Positions 1 to 11,093 of a stretch of 64,000 nucleotides of DNA are shown here, piece after piece. Positions within the stretch are counted from its first letter, which is position 1. Each line of letters opens with the position of its first letter. This DNA is from Diogma glabrata (Eukaryota > Arthropoda > Insecta > Diptera > Cylindrotomidae). The notes below the pieces were generated by a model. The model saw nothing but the letters and a program-made list of their open reading frames with translations. It was not told the origin of the DNA and did no database searches. Position numbers and translations under genes: made by a program. The stretch covers positions 300,766,174 through 300,830,173 of the forward strand of contig OY856186.1 in the NCBI GenBank assembly GCA_963693315.1, given 5' to 3'.

Positions 1-1733
1 GTCCGTACATTCAATGATGTATTTAAGAATAGTAAAATAAACCCTTGGATACATAGATGCCTTAGGCATCTATTCTATTTTTAAATTGTAAAGTCCGGGC
101 CTTACACATTTACCTAGTTTACGAATTCAGGTTCCATTTAATTGAAACTATAAAGAGATAGAACTTATCAATTATAAAGACAATAAAAGCAATTTTAATT
201 TTATCATTCGCACCAGAACTTTCTGCTCAAATTCAAACAAAAAAATTTAATAAAACTTTGTTGGAATATTTATTAAGCTATTCTATAAAAGAAAATGAAA
301 AACAAAAAGCAAATTGTAAAATTGTAAATTAAAATTTTTTCAATGTTGTTCAATTTCTATAGAAAAGCTCTCTCCTTCTTAATCGTATTCTTTTTATTAT
401 CAAATTAAACCATAAACATTTTTTTTTCTTATAAAAGAATTAAACCATTTTGAATAAAAGTATAAAGAAGAAAATTACAATATTACTGTTCAAGTATTAT
501 AAGGTAATAAAATAAAATGAATCTTTTTTAACAAAATTCAACAAATTTATATAATTAAATTTTCTTTGTTTTATTTTATTGTCATGAATTTCACACTTAA
601 GATCAGAATTCATTGAACAGTTCTGATCTCATTGAAACAAATCATTTTTGAATGGAAATTGGAAAGGAATCACATAAAGATTTACATAATCACCTTGCAA
701 ATCAATTACATAGAATATCAATTTTTTCTATTTTTAGATAAAAAATATTGAGTAATGTAAATTCATTCAATAATAAAAAAGCTCTCCAAACTAATGGCAT
801 GAATAATGCAAAAAAAATTTGTTGAAAAGATAAAGATTTATTTTTAAAGTTTTTCATTTAGTCGTTGGTATCTATGATAAACGAAACACAAATAACGACG
901 GGTATAAAAAAATCTTATGTTGTCACGTTTGCTTGTGACAAAAATGATGTCTATTGAAAAAATTTTTCCTTAAATTTGAATATTTTAACCATTTTTTGCG
1001 ATTTGGAAATTGTTCGGAAAGTGTTACTTAAATTTGTACTTTTTTGTTTTGTGTTATAAGTCCGGTTTTCTTTTTTATTTGTAAACTGAATGTAGCAAGT
1101 CTATATAAGGTGTTAAGATTAATGATACAAATTGAGGTTTGTACCTAGTTTTAGTTTAAAGTTATTTTCAAATCATGGAACACCAACTTTTGTTAACATC
1201 TCCGAAGCACTCATAGGGAGCTGATAAAGGAGGCAAGCAGAAGTGTAATCCCTGAAACTATTGGGCTGGATCAAGACCTGATCAGTTATAATAGTGCATT
1301 TACTACAACGGTCTGCATAGGGTTTGTCTGAACAAAATGTTAGTCGAATACATTGGAAAAAAAATCAATAGACAGATATAAAAATAAATAAAATATTTTT
1401 ATATTTTAATCTAAATAAATTACTATACCTATTTTTGCTTAACTCTTCATTTAACTAGTTTTGCTTTTTTTATCGTTATTGGGCTTTAAAATCAAGCATA
1501 TAGGTTCCAATAAGCTTTCTACTTTTGTCATTTAATGAAATCTTTGTTAATATTTGTCTTGAAACGGCATTATAGCTATTTGAGAGACATTTCTTATTTA
1601 CGATTTAGCTAGATTTCATTCAAAAAAATGTTTAAGAAACCGAGCATTAGTCTTTAAAGTGAGAAGTGATAACTAATCGAGACGATCTTCCCGGAAGTGT
1701 CAGATGTACTTGGAAATATTTTAAATAATTATG
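1..1733. other. Unassigned AT-rich DNA
   Basis: I see no gene, long repeat or element terminus here. The stretch is AT-rich with many stops in all frames. A somewhat less AT-rich patch near 1,200-1,330 has no recognisable coding content. Confidence 0.6.
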
Positions 1734-1866
1734 TTTTTACAAACAAGTGAGTTGTGAAGTTTTTAAAAATGTGTACATACATTTTCGAATAACACTATAG
1801 TATATTACTATGCATAAAGAGAATGGAAAATGAAAGTACGACTGACAGAGAATATCTTGCCCTTTC
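1734..1866 (+). repeat. Diverged direct repeat, copy 1
   Basis: This matches 3,088-3,236 in the same orientation. Both copies begin with TTTTACAAACAAGTG, pass through an ATTACT-centred palindrome, and end with ACGACTGACA followed by AATATCTTGCCC. The 1.35 kb spacing and the tRNA-like fragment between the copies suggest two related element ends or a tandem duplication. I do not recognise the family. Confidence 0.55.
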
Positions 1867-1934
1867 AGAAAGGGGCGAAAGGAGAAAGTCTGATTGGATG
1901 CATTCGTCATGAGACTCATAAAAAAAACAAAAAG

Positions 1935-2006
1935 TTAAATGAGAGCTCGGCTCGAACCCAAACCCAGAGATAAAGACTCTACCGATTGAGCTAACCGGGT
2001 CAGACA
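1935..2006 (-). other. tRNA-like fragment (pol III promoter-like), minus strand
   Basis: Read on the minus strand there is an A-box-like TTAGCTCAATCGGTAGAG followed by a B-box-like GGGTTCGAGCC at about the spacing seen in tRNA genes. The T stem and acceptor stem do not pair properly, so this is not a working tRNA. It is either a decayed tRNA pseudogene or the head of a tRNA-derived SINE. No second copy of its downstream sequence was found to settle which. Confidence 0.4.
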
Positions 2007-2745
2007 AAAAATTTACTAAAAGCATAATAGAACAAAAAAGAAGAAAAAAACAAATATAAGGGCAAATACAAAAAATATAAGGAGCCACAAGTGGCAGCAA
2101 AATAATTGAGCTGAATCTAAACCACAAAATCGAAAGTAAAAAAAAATAAATTCAGCTAGAACTCATAATAAACAAACATTTTGGAAGAGCGCTTTGGTGA
2201 AATCGATGGATGACCAGAGGACAAAGGTGGTATAACTGTGGTTCAGAAAGCTATAGGCTAGCATTTTCCTTCTCACTATTCCCTAGCAAGCTAAAGATAC
2301 CACCGGAACACCCTGTGTTGGAAATAAAGCGGATGATGGAGGGATAGAGAGAACGTCAGTCACAGCCGCCTGAACGACATGCAAACCATTTCCCTGTTAT
2401 CGTCCATTGTTATTCGCTCTTCCTACCCTTACGCTCTGACAAATAGAATTTTTGAATACAATGACAGTTAGACTACTTGAGTGTTTAAACAAAGAGTGTT
2501 CATAACCTCATTGGGAACTCGTGAACGTGATGAAATAACCATGGTGGGAATATATAGATGGTAAACCATCAGGGATCAACAAGAACCAGATTTTGTCACT
2601 TCACCACTTCCGAACCACTTGCAGCAGTTAAAAAATTACACCCTAGTAAGGAATTCCAGATTGTAAACCCCGATAAGAAGACGTTTGAAGGACCTTTCCT
2701 AACTTTGCGGTTCTAAATTAAACACAAAAATAACTCATACATACA
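2007..2745. other. Unassigned, slightly GC-richer DNA
   Basis: Base composition is a little richer in GC between 2,200 and 2,700 than around it. This could mark a decayed element or old coding sequence, but no frame stays open and no motif is recognisable. Confidence 0.4.
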
Positions 2746-2960
2746 TGTTGTCGGTGTGTCAAGAACTTACGCATTTCGCCCTTCACAACAACTCAACAAC
2801 AAACCCACAAAGAATATAAATAAAACACAAGAATTGTCTGCGTGTCAGAACTTACAAGAAACTTGTCTTTCGCCCACAGAACAGAACTAAACAAACAAAA
2901 CTCAAAACACAAATATTGTTTGAGCGTCACGACTTACAAGACATCTTGTTTCGCCCACAG
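2746..2960. repeat. Three degenerate ~86-bp direct repeats
   Basis: A unit with GTGTCA, then ACTTAC, then TTTCGCCC recurs near 2,756-2,782, 2,838-2,871 and 2,925-2,955. Spacers are rich in ACAACA and CAAACA words. An open frame across 2,842-3,120 starts at GTG and is a by-product of the repeat and the C-poor strand, not a gene. Confidence 0.5.
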
Positions 2961-3087
2961 AACAACACATACATACAAATTAAAATCTAAAACCAAAAAA
3001 ATTCTCAAAAGACCCAAAACAATCTTCAAAGTCAAAAATTCAAACGAAAAAAAAATACCAAAATTTCAAAAAATTATTACAAATCAG

Positions 3088-3236
3088 TTTTTACAAACAA
3101 GTGGGTTGAATAGTTTTTGAAAATGTATTCATACGTTTTCAAATAACGCTACAGTACATTACTGTAGAGTATAGGTAAGGGGGACGGGAAATGGAAGCAC
3201 GACTGACACAAAATATCTTGCCCATAACAGAATCCA
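3088..3236 (+). repeat. Diverged direct repeat, copy 2
   Basis: Partner of 1,734-1,866. It keeps the same order of landmarks: the TTTTACAAACAAGTG start, a TACATTACTGTA palindrome, and a CACGACTGACA/AATATCTTGCCC end. Confidence 0.55.
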
Positions 3237-4286
3237 AAGTGAAATTTTATAAACTATACACGCCTAAAGTAGATACATGTCTAGTAAATTTCAACCAAAT
3301 GAAATTGAATCAACACTCTAATATTTAACCCTCATGGACTGATCAGTTTGTATTGATTAGTAAATTTTCTATTTTTTGATCTACGAGTGTGATAACCTCG
3401 CGTAATCCAGCCACTGCTATAGGCATACGAGCTACCGTGAGATATCACACACCACTGGCAATAGCACTGAGATATCACTAGCCATTGTGATATCATAGGG
3501 GTGCTGGCGAATGAACTGTATTCAGTCAACAGTAGCACCCACGACCTTAGCTGTATATGCTTTGATTATGGCATGCTATATGCTTGCTAAAACAAACGAG
3601 CTTTTTAATTATATCTAGGCTTTAATCATTGAAGAAGGCAGATAACCCGTTTTAAGTTTTGCAAATTTTTAAAACGTATTTACTTTTTCTCTCTTATTTT
3701 AGTTTTATTTCTTTTAGCCTAAATAACCTTGTTTTCCAAGCTTGCAAATTTCTATACGCCAAGCTTATTTGGTGCGCTAAACAAGGATTTTTGTCATTCT
3801 GAGCTCAACCTTTTAATAAGTTTTCATAATTGAGTATACTAGCAGAGGGTTTGGTGGTTTGCTCTAGTTTTTAAAGAAAACTTTGTAACGAGCGACTAGT
3901 TAGACGTGGATTTGGCAATTTTATCGTTGGCCCTTTACAAATGCTGGATGCATGCGAAAGTTTTTGAATTGACGGAAACAAAGATGAGAAGTCAAATAGA
4001 TTCTGACCACCCATATATTATTAAAGGACAAAGGTCATTACCACCTCTACATCAGCTATGACTATCAAACATTATTAAAAAAAAATCAACTCACCCCGTG
4101 ATTCCTTCCAGATCCAACCTGCCATATACTAAACAATTTTAACCACTAATTTTAATGACTAAATTATTATTACTAAATGCTGCGTCGAATGTTGCACCAG
4201 TTGTGGATGATGTTGCAAATGATTTCGATTAAAATTTAGTAACGTTCGCATTAGAATTGCCTCCTTTGCTATGATTATCACCAGTA
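3237..4286. other. Unassigned; short repeat shared with 61.2 kb
   Basis: No gene is visible. The stretch 3,378-3,445 (GATCTACGAGTGTGATAAC onward) resembles 61,172-61,240. It is followed by three GATATCA-type words at 3,440-3,500, which give local palindromes. The rest holds nothing I can name. Confidence 0.4.
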
Positions 4287-4430
4287 GCATAAAAAATTAT
4301 CGTTGGGCCAAAACAAATAGGTGATTGTTGAAAAATACATAAAAATTATCGTTGCGCCTAAACCATTCGGCCATTGTTGAACAATATCATAACAAATTGT
4401 TGCTCCAAAACCAATGGGTAATTGAATAGA
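4287..4430 (+). repeat. Short tandem repeat, ~50-bp unit, about 3 copies
   Basis: Units starting at about 4,287, 4,338 and 4,388 each begin CATAA-AAATT and contain CGTTG or GTTGC, then a CCAAAAC or CTAAACC word, then an ATTGTTGAA or ATTGAA end. Divergence is high. Confidence 0.5.
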
Positions 4431-5058
4431 ATTATATAATCAAAACTCAAAAGAATAATTGCACTAATTGCAGAAGATGTCGTAACTGCTTTCCATTATA
4501 AATTGCTATTGTTTATTGCAGAATTACCACAACTGCTATGGTTATTAAAATTGCTTTGCGTTATACTAGTTTATGAAGAATTTGTTGAAAAATTAGTTAT
4601 AATATGACCCAGAACTTGTGATCGACTCTCAAAATAACTATATACAGAGCCGCCAAAAACACTGTTAGTATTTAAATTCTGTCTAATATTAGCACATTCA
4701 ATATTGCTAACACTGAACCAATTAAAATCCAATCTTTATTTAAAAAAAACTATCATTATTTAAATTACATACTATTTACAACATAATTAGTTTTATTATC
4801 TGCATTCTGCAGTTCGTACCATTATTACTCACGGTTGATGGTGACTATGTTGTTAACTATTGCTGTTGTTGAACGGTCCTATTCTTTAAGGTGGTTTGTT
4901 GCAGAGGTTGTCAATGTTAAACAACCGCAAATAACCGTCATGCAAGAAAAATCATAAGCGTTCACAAAAAACAAAACTAAACTTGTTTGCTTTTAATAGT
5001 AACTTCCATTTTTTCAATATCATCAATTACAGAAAAAACGAATAAATTAGATTCAAGT
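4431..5058. other. Unassigned AT-rich DNA
   Basis: I see no gene, repeat or structured element in this interval. Confidence 0.5.
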
Positions 5059-5795
5059 GTATTTATCAATAGCTGCGTTTTTTTCATTTGGGTCAGGGTC
5101 AAGGTTTGAAAAAAACGATGTGGGTCACGCAAAGAAAAAAAATATTATATTTTAAATTGTTGGCAACACTGAGCTGAGAGGAAAAAAAATTGTGAACTTG
5201 TAGCGCCATTTTGAAATTAAAACTCAATATAAAAAAAATTCAAAAAATATTTAACGTCTCTTGAAAAATAAAACTTCATATAAAAAAAATTCAAAAAAAT
5301 TTAATCAGAAACACTAATAAATTTTTTTACATATGGCAATGTTCATTGATTATTGCAAATGGCGTGAAATAAAATAATTGATAATTAATAAAAAATTGCA
5401 AACATCTATTCTTTAAAAAAAAAAGGGATTTTATATCGTAGATATTGCTTTAAAATTAATTTTAAGCAAATTTATTGAAATCATGTTGAAAACAAATCAT
5501 ATTAAAATTGATTTTAAACAAATTTAACAAAATATCTTTGACAGTTTTTTTATTTTGAATAAATTCTCTTTGACATTTATAAGCTTTAAAATGACCATAC
5601 CAACCTTATAAAATCAAATCCTACGTTTCGCCGTCTCTTGCAATTTTATGTAACCAAAATATTTTAGATCATTGATCCAGACCCAGATAAATATCTGGGT
5701 TAAGTTGTTGTTGTTTTTACATGTAAAAAATAGAATTGATCTAGACCTTGACCCTGACCCAAATGAAAAAAACGCAGCTTATATATAAATACGCA
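5059..5795. mobile_element. Inverted-repeat-bounded non-autonomous element
   Basis: The left arm at 5,069-5,105 (AGCTGCGTTTTTTTCATTTG then GGTCAGGGTCAAGG) is matched without mismatch in reverse complement at 5,746-5,782. The match extends outward imperfectly into GTATTTAT on both sides, giving about 45-bp terminal repeats around roughly 740 bp. The interior has no transposase frame. No target duplication is clear, so the superfamily is unassigned. An internal TATCTGGGT/ACCCAGATA hairpin sits near 5,680-5,700. Confidence 0.65.
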
Positions 5796-6847
5796 AGCAT
5801 AATTTTTGCGGTACAATTTTAAAATATTTGCTCCATCAAAAGTGTGGCAATATGTATATTGTAGGAAAGGTCTTGAGTAGTAGATGTGTCGAAAAATCCT
5901 TTTTTTGAATTTTGACGATTTTTTCAGAAAAAATGGCGAAAATGTGATAATTGTGTTTTTTGAGTTTTTTGTTCGGTTATTTTTTTTTTTTTTTTTCAAG
6001 TTATTTGTTTCACAATTCAAAATCAATCTATATCAATTAATTTAACTCTGAAACAATGTGTTGTAGCTATTTGATTCAGAAGTCTATTTAGAATTTCTAT
6101 TTACAATGGCCGAATTTCGGCCACTAGGCGATTCCTAGTCAAAGATAATTTTATAACAAAACTTTTGAGTTTATTTCTTTTCTTAATTTATTATGTTCTA
6201 ATTTTACAGCGTTTATAAAATGTATATCAATTGAACACAGCAAAATACTATTTTGCCAAGTTGTATACTGTAATTAATGTTTATCCTCTTCCATCTATTA
6301 ATGACCACATTGTATGTTTTTTCCATAATAATAGCATGCATTATTTTTTCTTTTTTAACCTATTGAATAATGAATTTAACCTTATTAGTAACCGGATTAG
6401 TTTCTATACCAAGATAAAAAAAAGATACCACATGAATATATAAAATTTGTTTAACATATTTATAACACAATTGATTCCACTAAATAAAATTTTTTTCATA
6501 TCCGAAAAACACAATATGGTTATTCATTTTAAAATTTGAAAAATCTATCTAATGGACTGATATGAAAAAAAAATCTTTTTCAAATAACGAGTACATGATT
6601 ATCAGAAAGAATTTTTATTCATCCCGCGTATTTTAGCTTTTTTTTTCCTCTTTCTATTTTTTCCTTTTTAAACGAATTGCAAAATCATAAATTTTCCATG
6701 TATCCATAAAGAAACAAATAACATATTCCTCAACATTACGTAACTATTCTAATAGGAAGATCCCAAAATTCTCAATATCAACGAACAGGAGAAATATTAC
6801 ATTTTACTCAACATGAAATACCACAGCCTATATTTAATATTTATAAT
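5796..6847. other. Unassigned AT-rich DNA
   Basis: No gene or element is recognised. It has long homopolymer A and T runs, and the short open frames are what this composition would give by chance. Confidence 0.5.
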
Positions 6848-9800
6848 GTTATTACTAGGCTTCGGATTCTAATGTAAATACATCTTTTTTTTTGGTTAAG
6901 AACAAGGAAAATGAATAAGAAAGTTTTCCGAATTAGAAATTTTCGAGAAAAATGAGCCATATTTGTTACAACATATTTTTACATTTTTTTGAATAAATAC
7001 ATATTTTTACATATTTCCCCATTTTAGTACATATTTTATCCATAAATACATATTTTATTAAATATTTTAGCAATTAAAGAATACTCTATTGCAGAAAATC
7101 ACGATTATGAAATTTTCCTTACAAAACACTTTAAATCCCTACATGTAGGCAATCCAATTTAATAACGTACCTTTTCTATTTGAAAATGTTACTATAAATA
7201 ATATTCACTATTAGATGTCGCTACCAAAAAAACATTATTTGTTTTTTTTAGTTGATGCATTGATGATCACTTCAGATGTATTAGGTTTAAAAAATTTTGT
7301 TGTATGATCTAAACAAAGAATTAAGAGAATAGAGGAAGTGAAATTGATTTTAAAAGTTGAAGCAATTTTTGCACACCAATAAATTGTTACTAACACACTT
7401 GCGTTTTAGTAGAGGCGCCGTAAATATTTCTATTATTGTATTGAATTCCAAATTTAAGCGTATTTTTGCCCCCAAAATTAATATAAAAAAAAGAGACGCC
7501 ATTACATAGAAAAGAAAAACAACAAATAGAAAAACAACATAAAAAAAATTTTGACAACGTAGACTCGAAGCATTCTATTATTGTTTACATTGATTTTAGA
7601 TTACATTTTTTTCTCGAAAATGTTTAAAAAACTTAACACTTATTAATCGAAAAGTAAATTATATTATCAATATTAGTTATTTATGATAAGAAAACCCATC
7701 CTGTATATGTTTTTGGTAATTTTTACACGTCATTATCACACACTTCATATTTAATGTTTTATTCAAAATTTTCACTTAATATATTTAATTTTTCTGTAAA
7801 ATTATTTTTAAATTATAATAAAATCACTATTTCTTATATTTATTATAAATTCGTCAAAATATCACCACGATAAATATTAAAAACAATTTTATTAAAACCA
7901 AATTATAACCAAGCTAAGCAATGTTTACAAATTTTGTTTTTGACAATTTAGACCCAAAGAATTGAAGATAAAAAAGAGAGGAGAAGAGAGAAAAACGGCT
8001 TCAAATATTTTTGTGTATATATGTACAGTAGTTTCATTTCCTTAGTCTCTTAATTCTTTGGATCTAAAGGTCTTGTGTTTTTTTAATTCGTTTATACTAT
8101 TTTTAAAAATAACGAGCAAAAAATAGATTATTTTTAAGATGACTAAATGCTCAGCCTTTTTTTTTCAAGAATCCGTGGGTAACACGAATTATTCGAAATT
8201 CAACGAGGATTTGTGTATGGCAATGCTAGCTGCTGATATTCCTTTGGCGAAATTGACCGTGTTTTCATCGTTTCTAAAAAAAGATACTAACCAGATCATA
8301 CCGGACGAATCAACTTTAAGAAAACGATATATTTAGGTACTATAGACAAACAAATGAACGAAATAAAGCTAGTAACTCAAAATAAGTATTTGTGGGTTTC
8401 AATCGATGAAACTACGGATAGCACTGGAGTCTGGAGGGTAGGTAGCCAATGTGATACTAGGGATATTGGATGTCGATGAAAATGTAGACAAGCAAAAATT
8501 CTTATTGAATATTGCTGTCCTCGACAAAACTAACCATCCAACAATTGCCCGGTTATTCGACGACTCTGTCAAATTATTAGGAGAAAATTTCGAGAGAGAA
8601 AAAATTTTGCTTTTTATTTCAGATGCGGCGCCTTACATGGTGAAAGCCGCTCAATCTATTCAGGTATTTTACCCCAAAAATTTACATGTGACCTCTGTAG
8701 TTCATGGACTACACAGAGTTTGCGAAACTATTCGATCAAATTTCAGCGATGCAAATGGGTTAGTTTTGACGGTTAAATATGTTTTTTTGAATGCACCCTC
8801 TCGGATTGCGCTTTTTAAAAATAAATTTCCAAATCTTTTGTCGCCACCTCAACCAATAGTTACTCGCTGGGGGACCTGGCTTATGCAGTGAAATATTATA
8901 ATGAAAATTTAGAAAAAAATATGGAAATTATTTTGGAACTAAACGACGAAGATTCAACATACATTAAAACTGCTAAGGCAATATTAGGTAAATCAACATT
9001 TAAAAATGATTTGGCTTACATAAATGGCAACTATAGCCATCTAGCCACGACAGTAGAAAGCCTAGAGTCTTTAAGTAATAGTTTAGTGGAACAATTAAAC
9101 TTGTTTCTGGAAGCTAATAGGAAAGTTGAAGCAATAAGTGGAGCGGTTGGTGAACTAATTAAAAATAAATTGAAAATCGTCATATCCAAAAATACTGGTG
9201 TGAAAATTTTACAAAATATTAAAACTACTCTTGAAGATCCTGGAAATGCAAATGAGATCGAACAATTCACGGTATCTGAAATTTCAGCATTTAAACATGT
9301 CCCAATAACATCAGTTGACGTAGAAAGGTCATTTTCTATGTACAAAAATATGTTACGTCCCAACCGCGAAAACTTTTTGTTTGAAAATTTAAAAATGTAT
9401 TTTGTTATATATACAGCATTGAATGCAAACTAAAGTGCATATAAAATTTAGCAAAATAAGATTTATACTTGACTTAAATTTAAGATTTACTTAAACCGGA
9501 TTTGTGTGATGCAATTAATTTGATTTTGAAATTATGAATTTTCTTGTGATAATTATTTTATTTAAGATTTACGTTAAGATTTAAGTTAACGACACAATAT
9601 AATACTCATACGTATATGTACCGATTGTTTTCAGTTATTGTTATTTTGATTTTATTGTTTTGTAAAATATTGGCTATACATTTAGTTATATATTAAGTAG
9701 TATGAATCTACTGAAAATTGAAATAAATATTATACTAAAGTGTATTTGGTGTTTTTTTAAATATTTTTACATTTTTGATCACATATTTTGTTATTTTACT

Positions 9801-9884
9801 TGCATATTTTTTGTTTTTAAGCACATATTTTAAGTTCATATTTTTAGATTTTTTGTGCATAAAAATCCTAAGCCTAGTTATTAC
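6848..9884 (+). mobile_element. hAT DNA transposon with 8-bp target duplication
   Basis: The element spans 6,856-9,876. It starts TAGGCTTCGGATT and ends AATCCTAAGCCTA, imperfect terminal inverted repeats. Both sides are flanked by the same 8 bases, GTTATTAC (6,848-6,855 and 9,877-9,884), as expected of hAT insertion. ACATATTTT words cluster just inside both ends (about 6,975-7,060 and 9,760-9,850), resembling subterminal transposase-binding repeats. A 20-bp stem (TTTAGA-CCAAAGAATT class) at 7,948/8,050 lies upstream of the coding part. The only coding content is the broken transposase at 8,139-9,433. Confidence 0.9.
8139..9433 (+). pseudogene. hAT transposase (CGBP1-like class), broken
   Basis: Fragments of one hAT transposase follow each other in order. 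The first (8,139-8,336) has the ADIPLAKL region and ends with STLRKRYI, a pattern of CGG-repeat-binding-protein-like hAT proteins. A stop and frame change follow. Then VSIDETTDS (about 8,398-8,425) holds the likely first catalytic Asp. After another shift, 8,451-8,888 has SDAAPYM and the VTRWGTWL motif. One missing base near 8,882 moves to the frame ending at 9,433, which holds the C-terminal dimerisation signature DVERSFSMYKNMLRPNR. At least three frame lesions make it non-functional. No zinc-finger N-terminus is visible. Confidence 0.85.
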
Positions 9885-11093
9885 AAATTACGACAAGTTC
9901 TTCTCGTTCTATTTTAAATTGACTTTTGATTTGTCTATGTACAAAAACAGAAAACATTTTTCTGTACATATGATTAGATTTAATTATTTGAATGAAACGC
10001 ATTAAATTAAATACATGTTTTATGTGTATGATAATAGAATATATTATTTGTGTGGACAAAAATAAACCACAAAAAATGGACTCGTTCAACAAGATCGACT
10101 CAACAAGATGTGAATGTATGATTTCGCACTATAGTTCTTGTTATATGAAAATGTTTTGGTAGCGATATGAAAATGTCTTCAGGAATCCGTAGTTAATAGC
10201 AGTGGAAGGATTCTGGTCGTTATAAACCTCGGGTAACTGATAATAGCAACACTAGAAGTAGGCACTACTGTTTAGTTAACCGAAAAGACCAAATCCAAAA
10301 ATTATAAGATGATTTAAATTATTTTTAATCATAATGCAAGTTTTGAGTTCGTCTTCTTCACTCTAGTCCAGTAAACTCCGAGTTCGTATATGATCGTAAG
10401 TTTTCCGGATACCATAGCTGACGCTTTTGGATTGCATGTATGTTATTTGAAATTTTCATTAGGTACTGTTTAAAGGGCGAACCTTCTCATATAAGAGTAG
10501 CTTTTTCTCTTATTTAGTGATATATGTCATACAAAAGCAAATCAAAGTAGCGATTGCAAGAAGACGTTGTTTAATTTTGTTGCTGTCAATTTTTTATTTA
10601 CAATTTTTTTTCAAATTCAAATTATTATTTTAAATTATTATTTTAGTATAATTTTTTAATTTTTAGGGAACAATTAATATTAATACAATACGTATTAATA
10701 ATTTTTGTTTTTCTTTGTATTTTACGAAAAAATTAATGCAGATAAGTTTTTCTTATCATTCTGATTTTTATTTGATTTATTTTTATGTAGAACTGTAGAT
10801 ATTTTATTAGTTTCGTTGTTAGTTTTCTTGTGGTCTTGTTGACTCAATAACAGGTTTTAAGTCCACTGTATGTACAGTTTCCTGTCTTTGAGTTACATCT
10901 TGTATTGATGTTTTTTAAATAATATTTTGTTTACCATTTCATAATTTTGATTGTCGATTTTAACAGTCAACCTAGACTTAGATTCAGGTTGTCCAGCTGT
11001 TGAAGTAATCAATTTCAATTTGAGTTTATTTGTTTTCGCATTACTGTGGTTTTCGTATATATGTTTTTCACTAATATTTCTCTATGAATTAAA
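9885..11093. other. Unassigned; may include decayed 5' part of the next retrotransposon
   Basis: No open frame of note. The last 200-300 bases before 11,094 are T-rich and could be the leader of the non-LTR element that follows, but I cannot identify any ORF1 there. Confidence 0.4.

Noticed and set aside
1935..2006. Functional tRNA gene
   Set aside because: A and B boxes are present but the T and acceptor stems do not pair. The same holds for the sequences at 42,614-42,692, 43,350 and 60,379.
2842..3120. A 92-codon Lys/Thr-rich open frame
   Set aside because: It has no ATG start (GTG), lies over a degenerate tandem repeat, and has biased composition without any domain.
8139..9433. A domesticated host gene derived from a CGBP1-like hAT
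   Set aside because: Stops and frameshifts interrupt it, and it lies between intact element termini with a target duplication, so it is a transposon relic.
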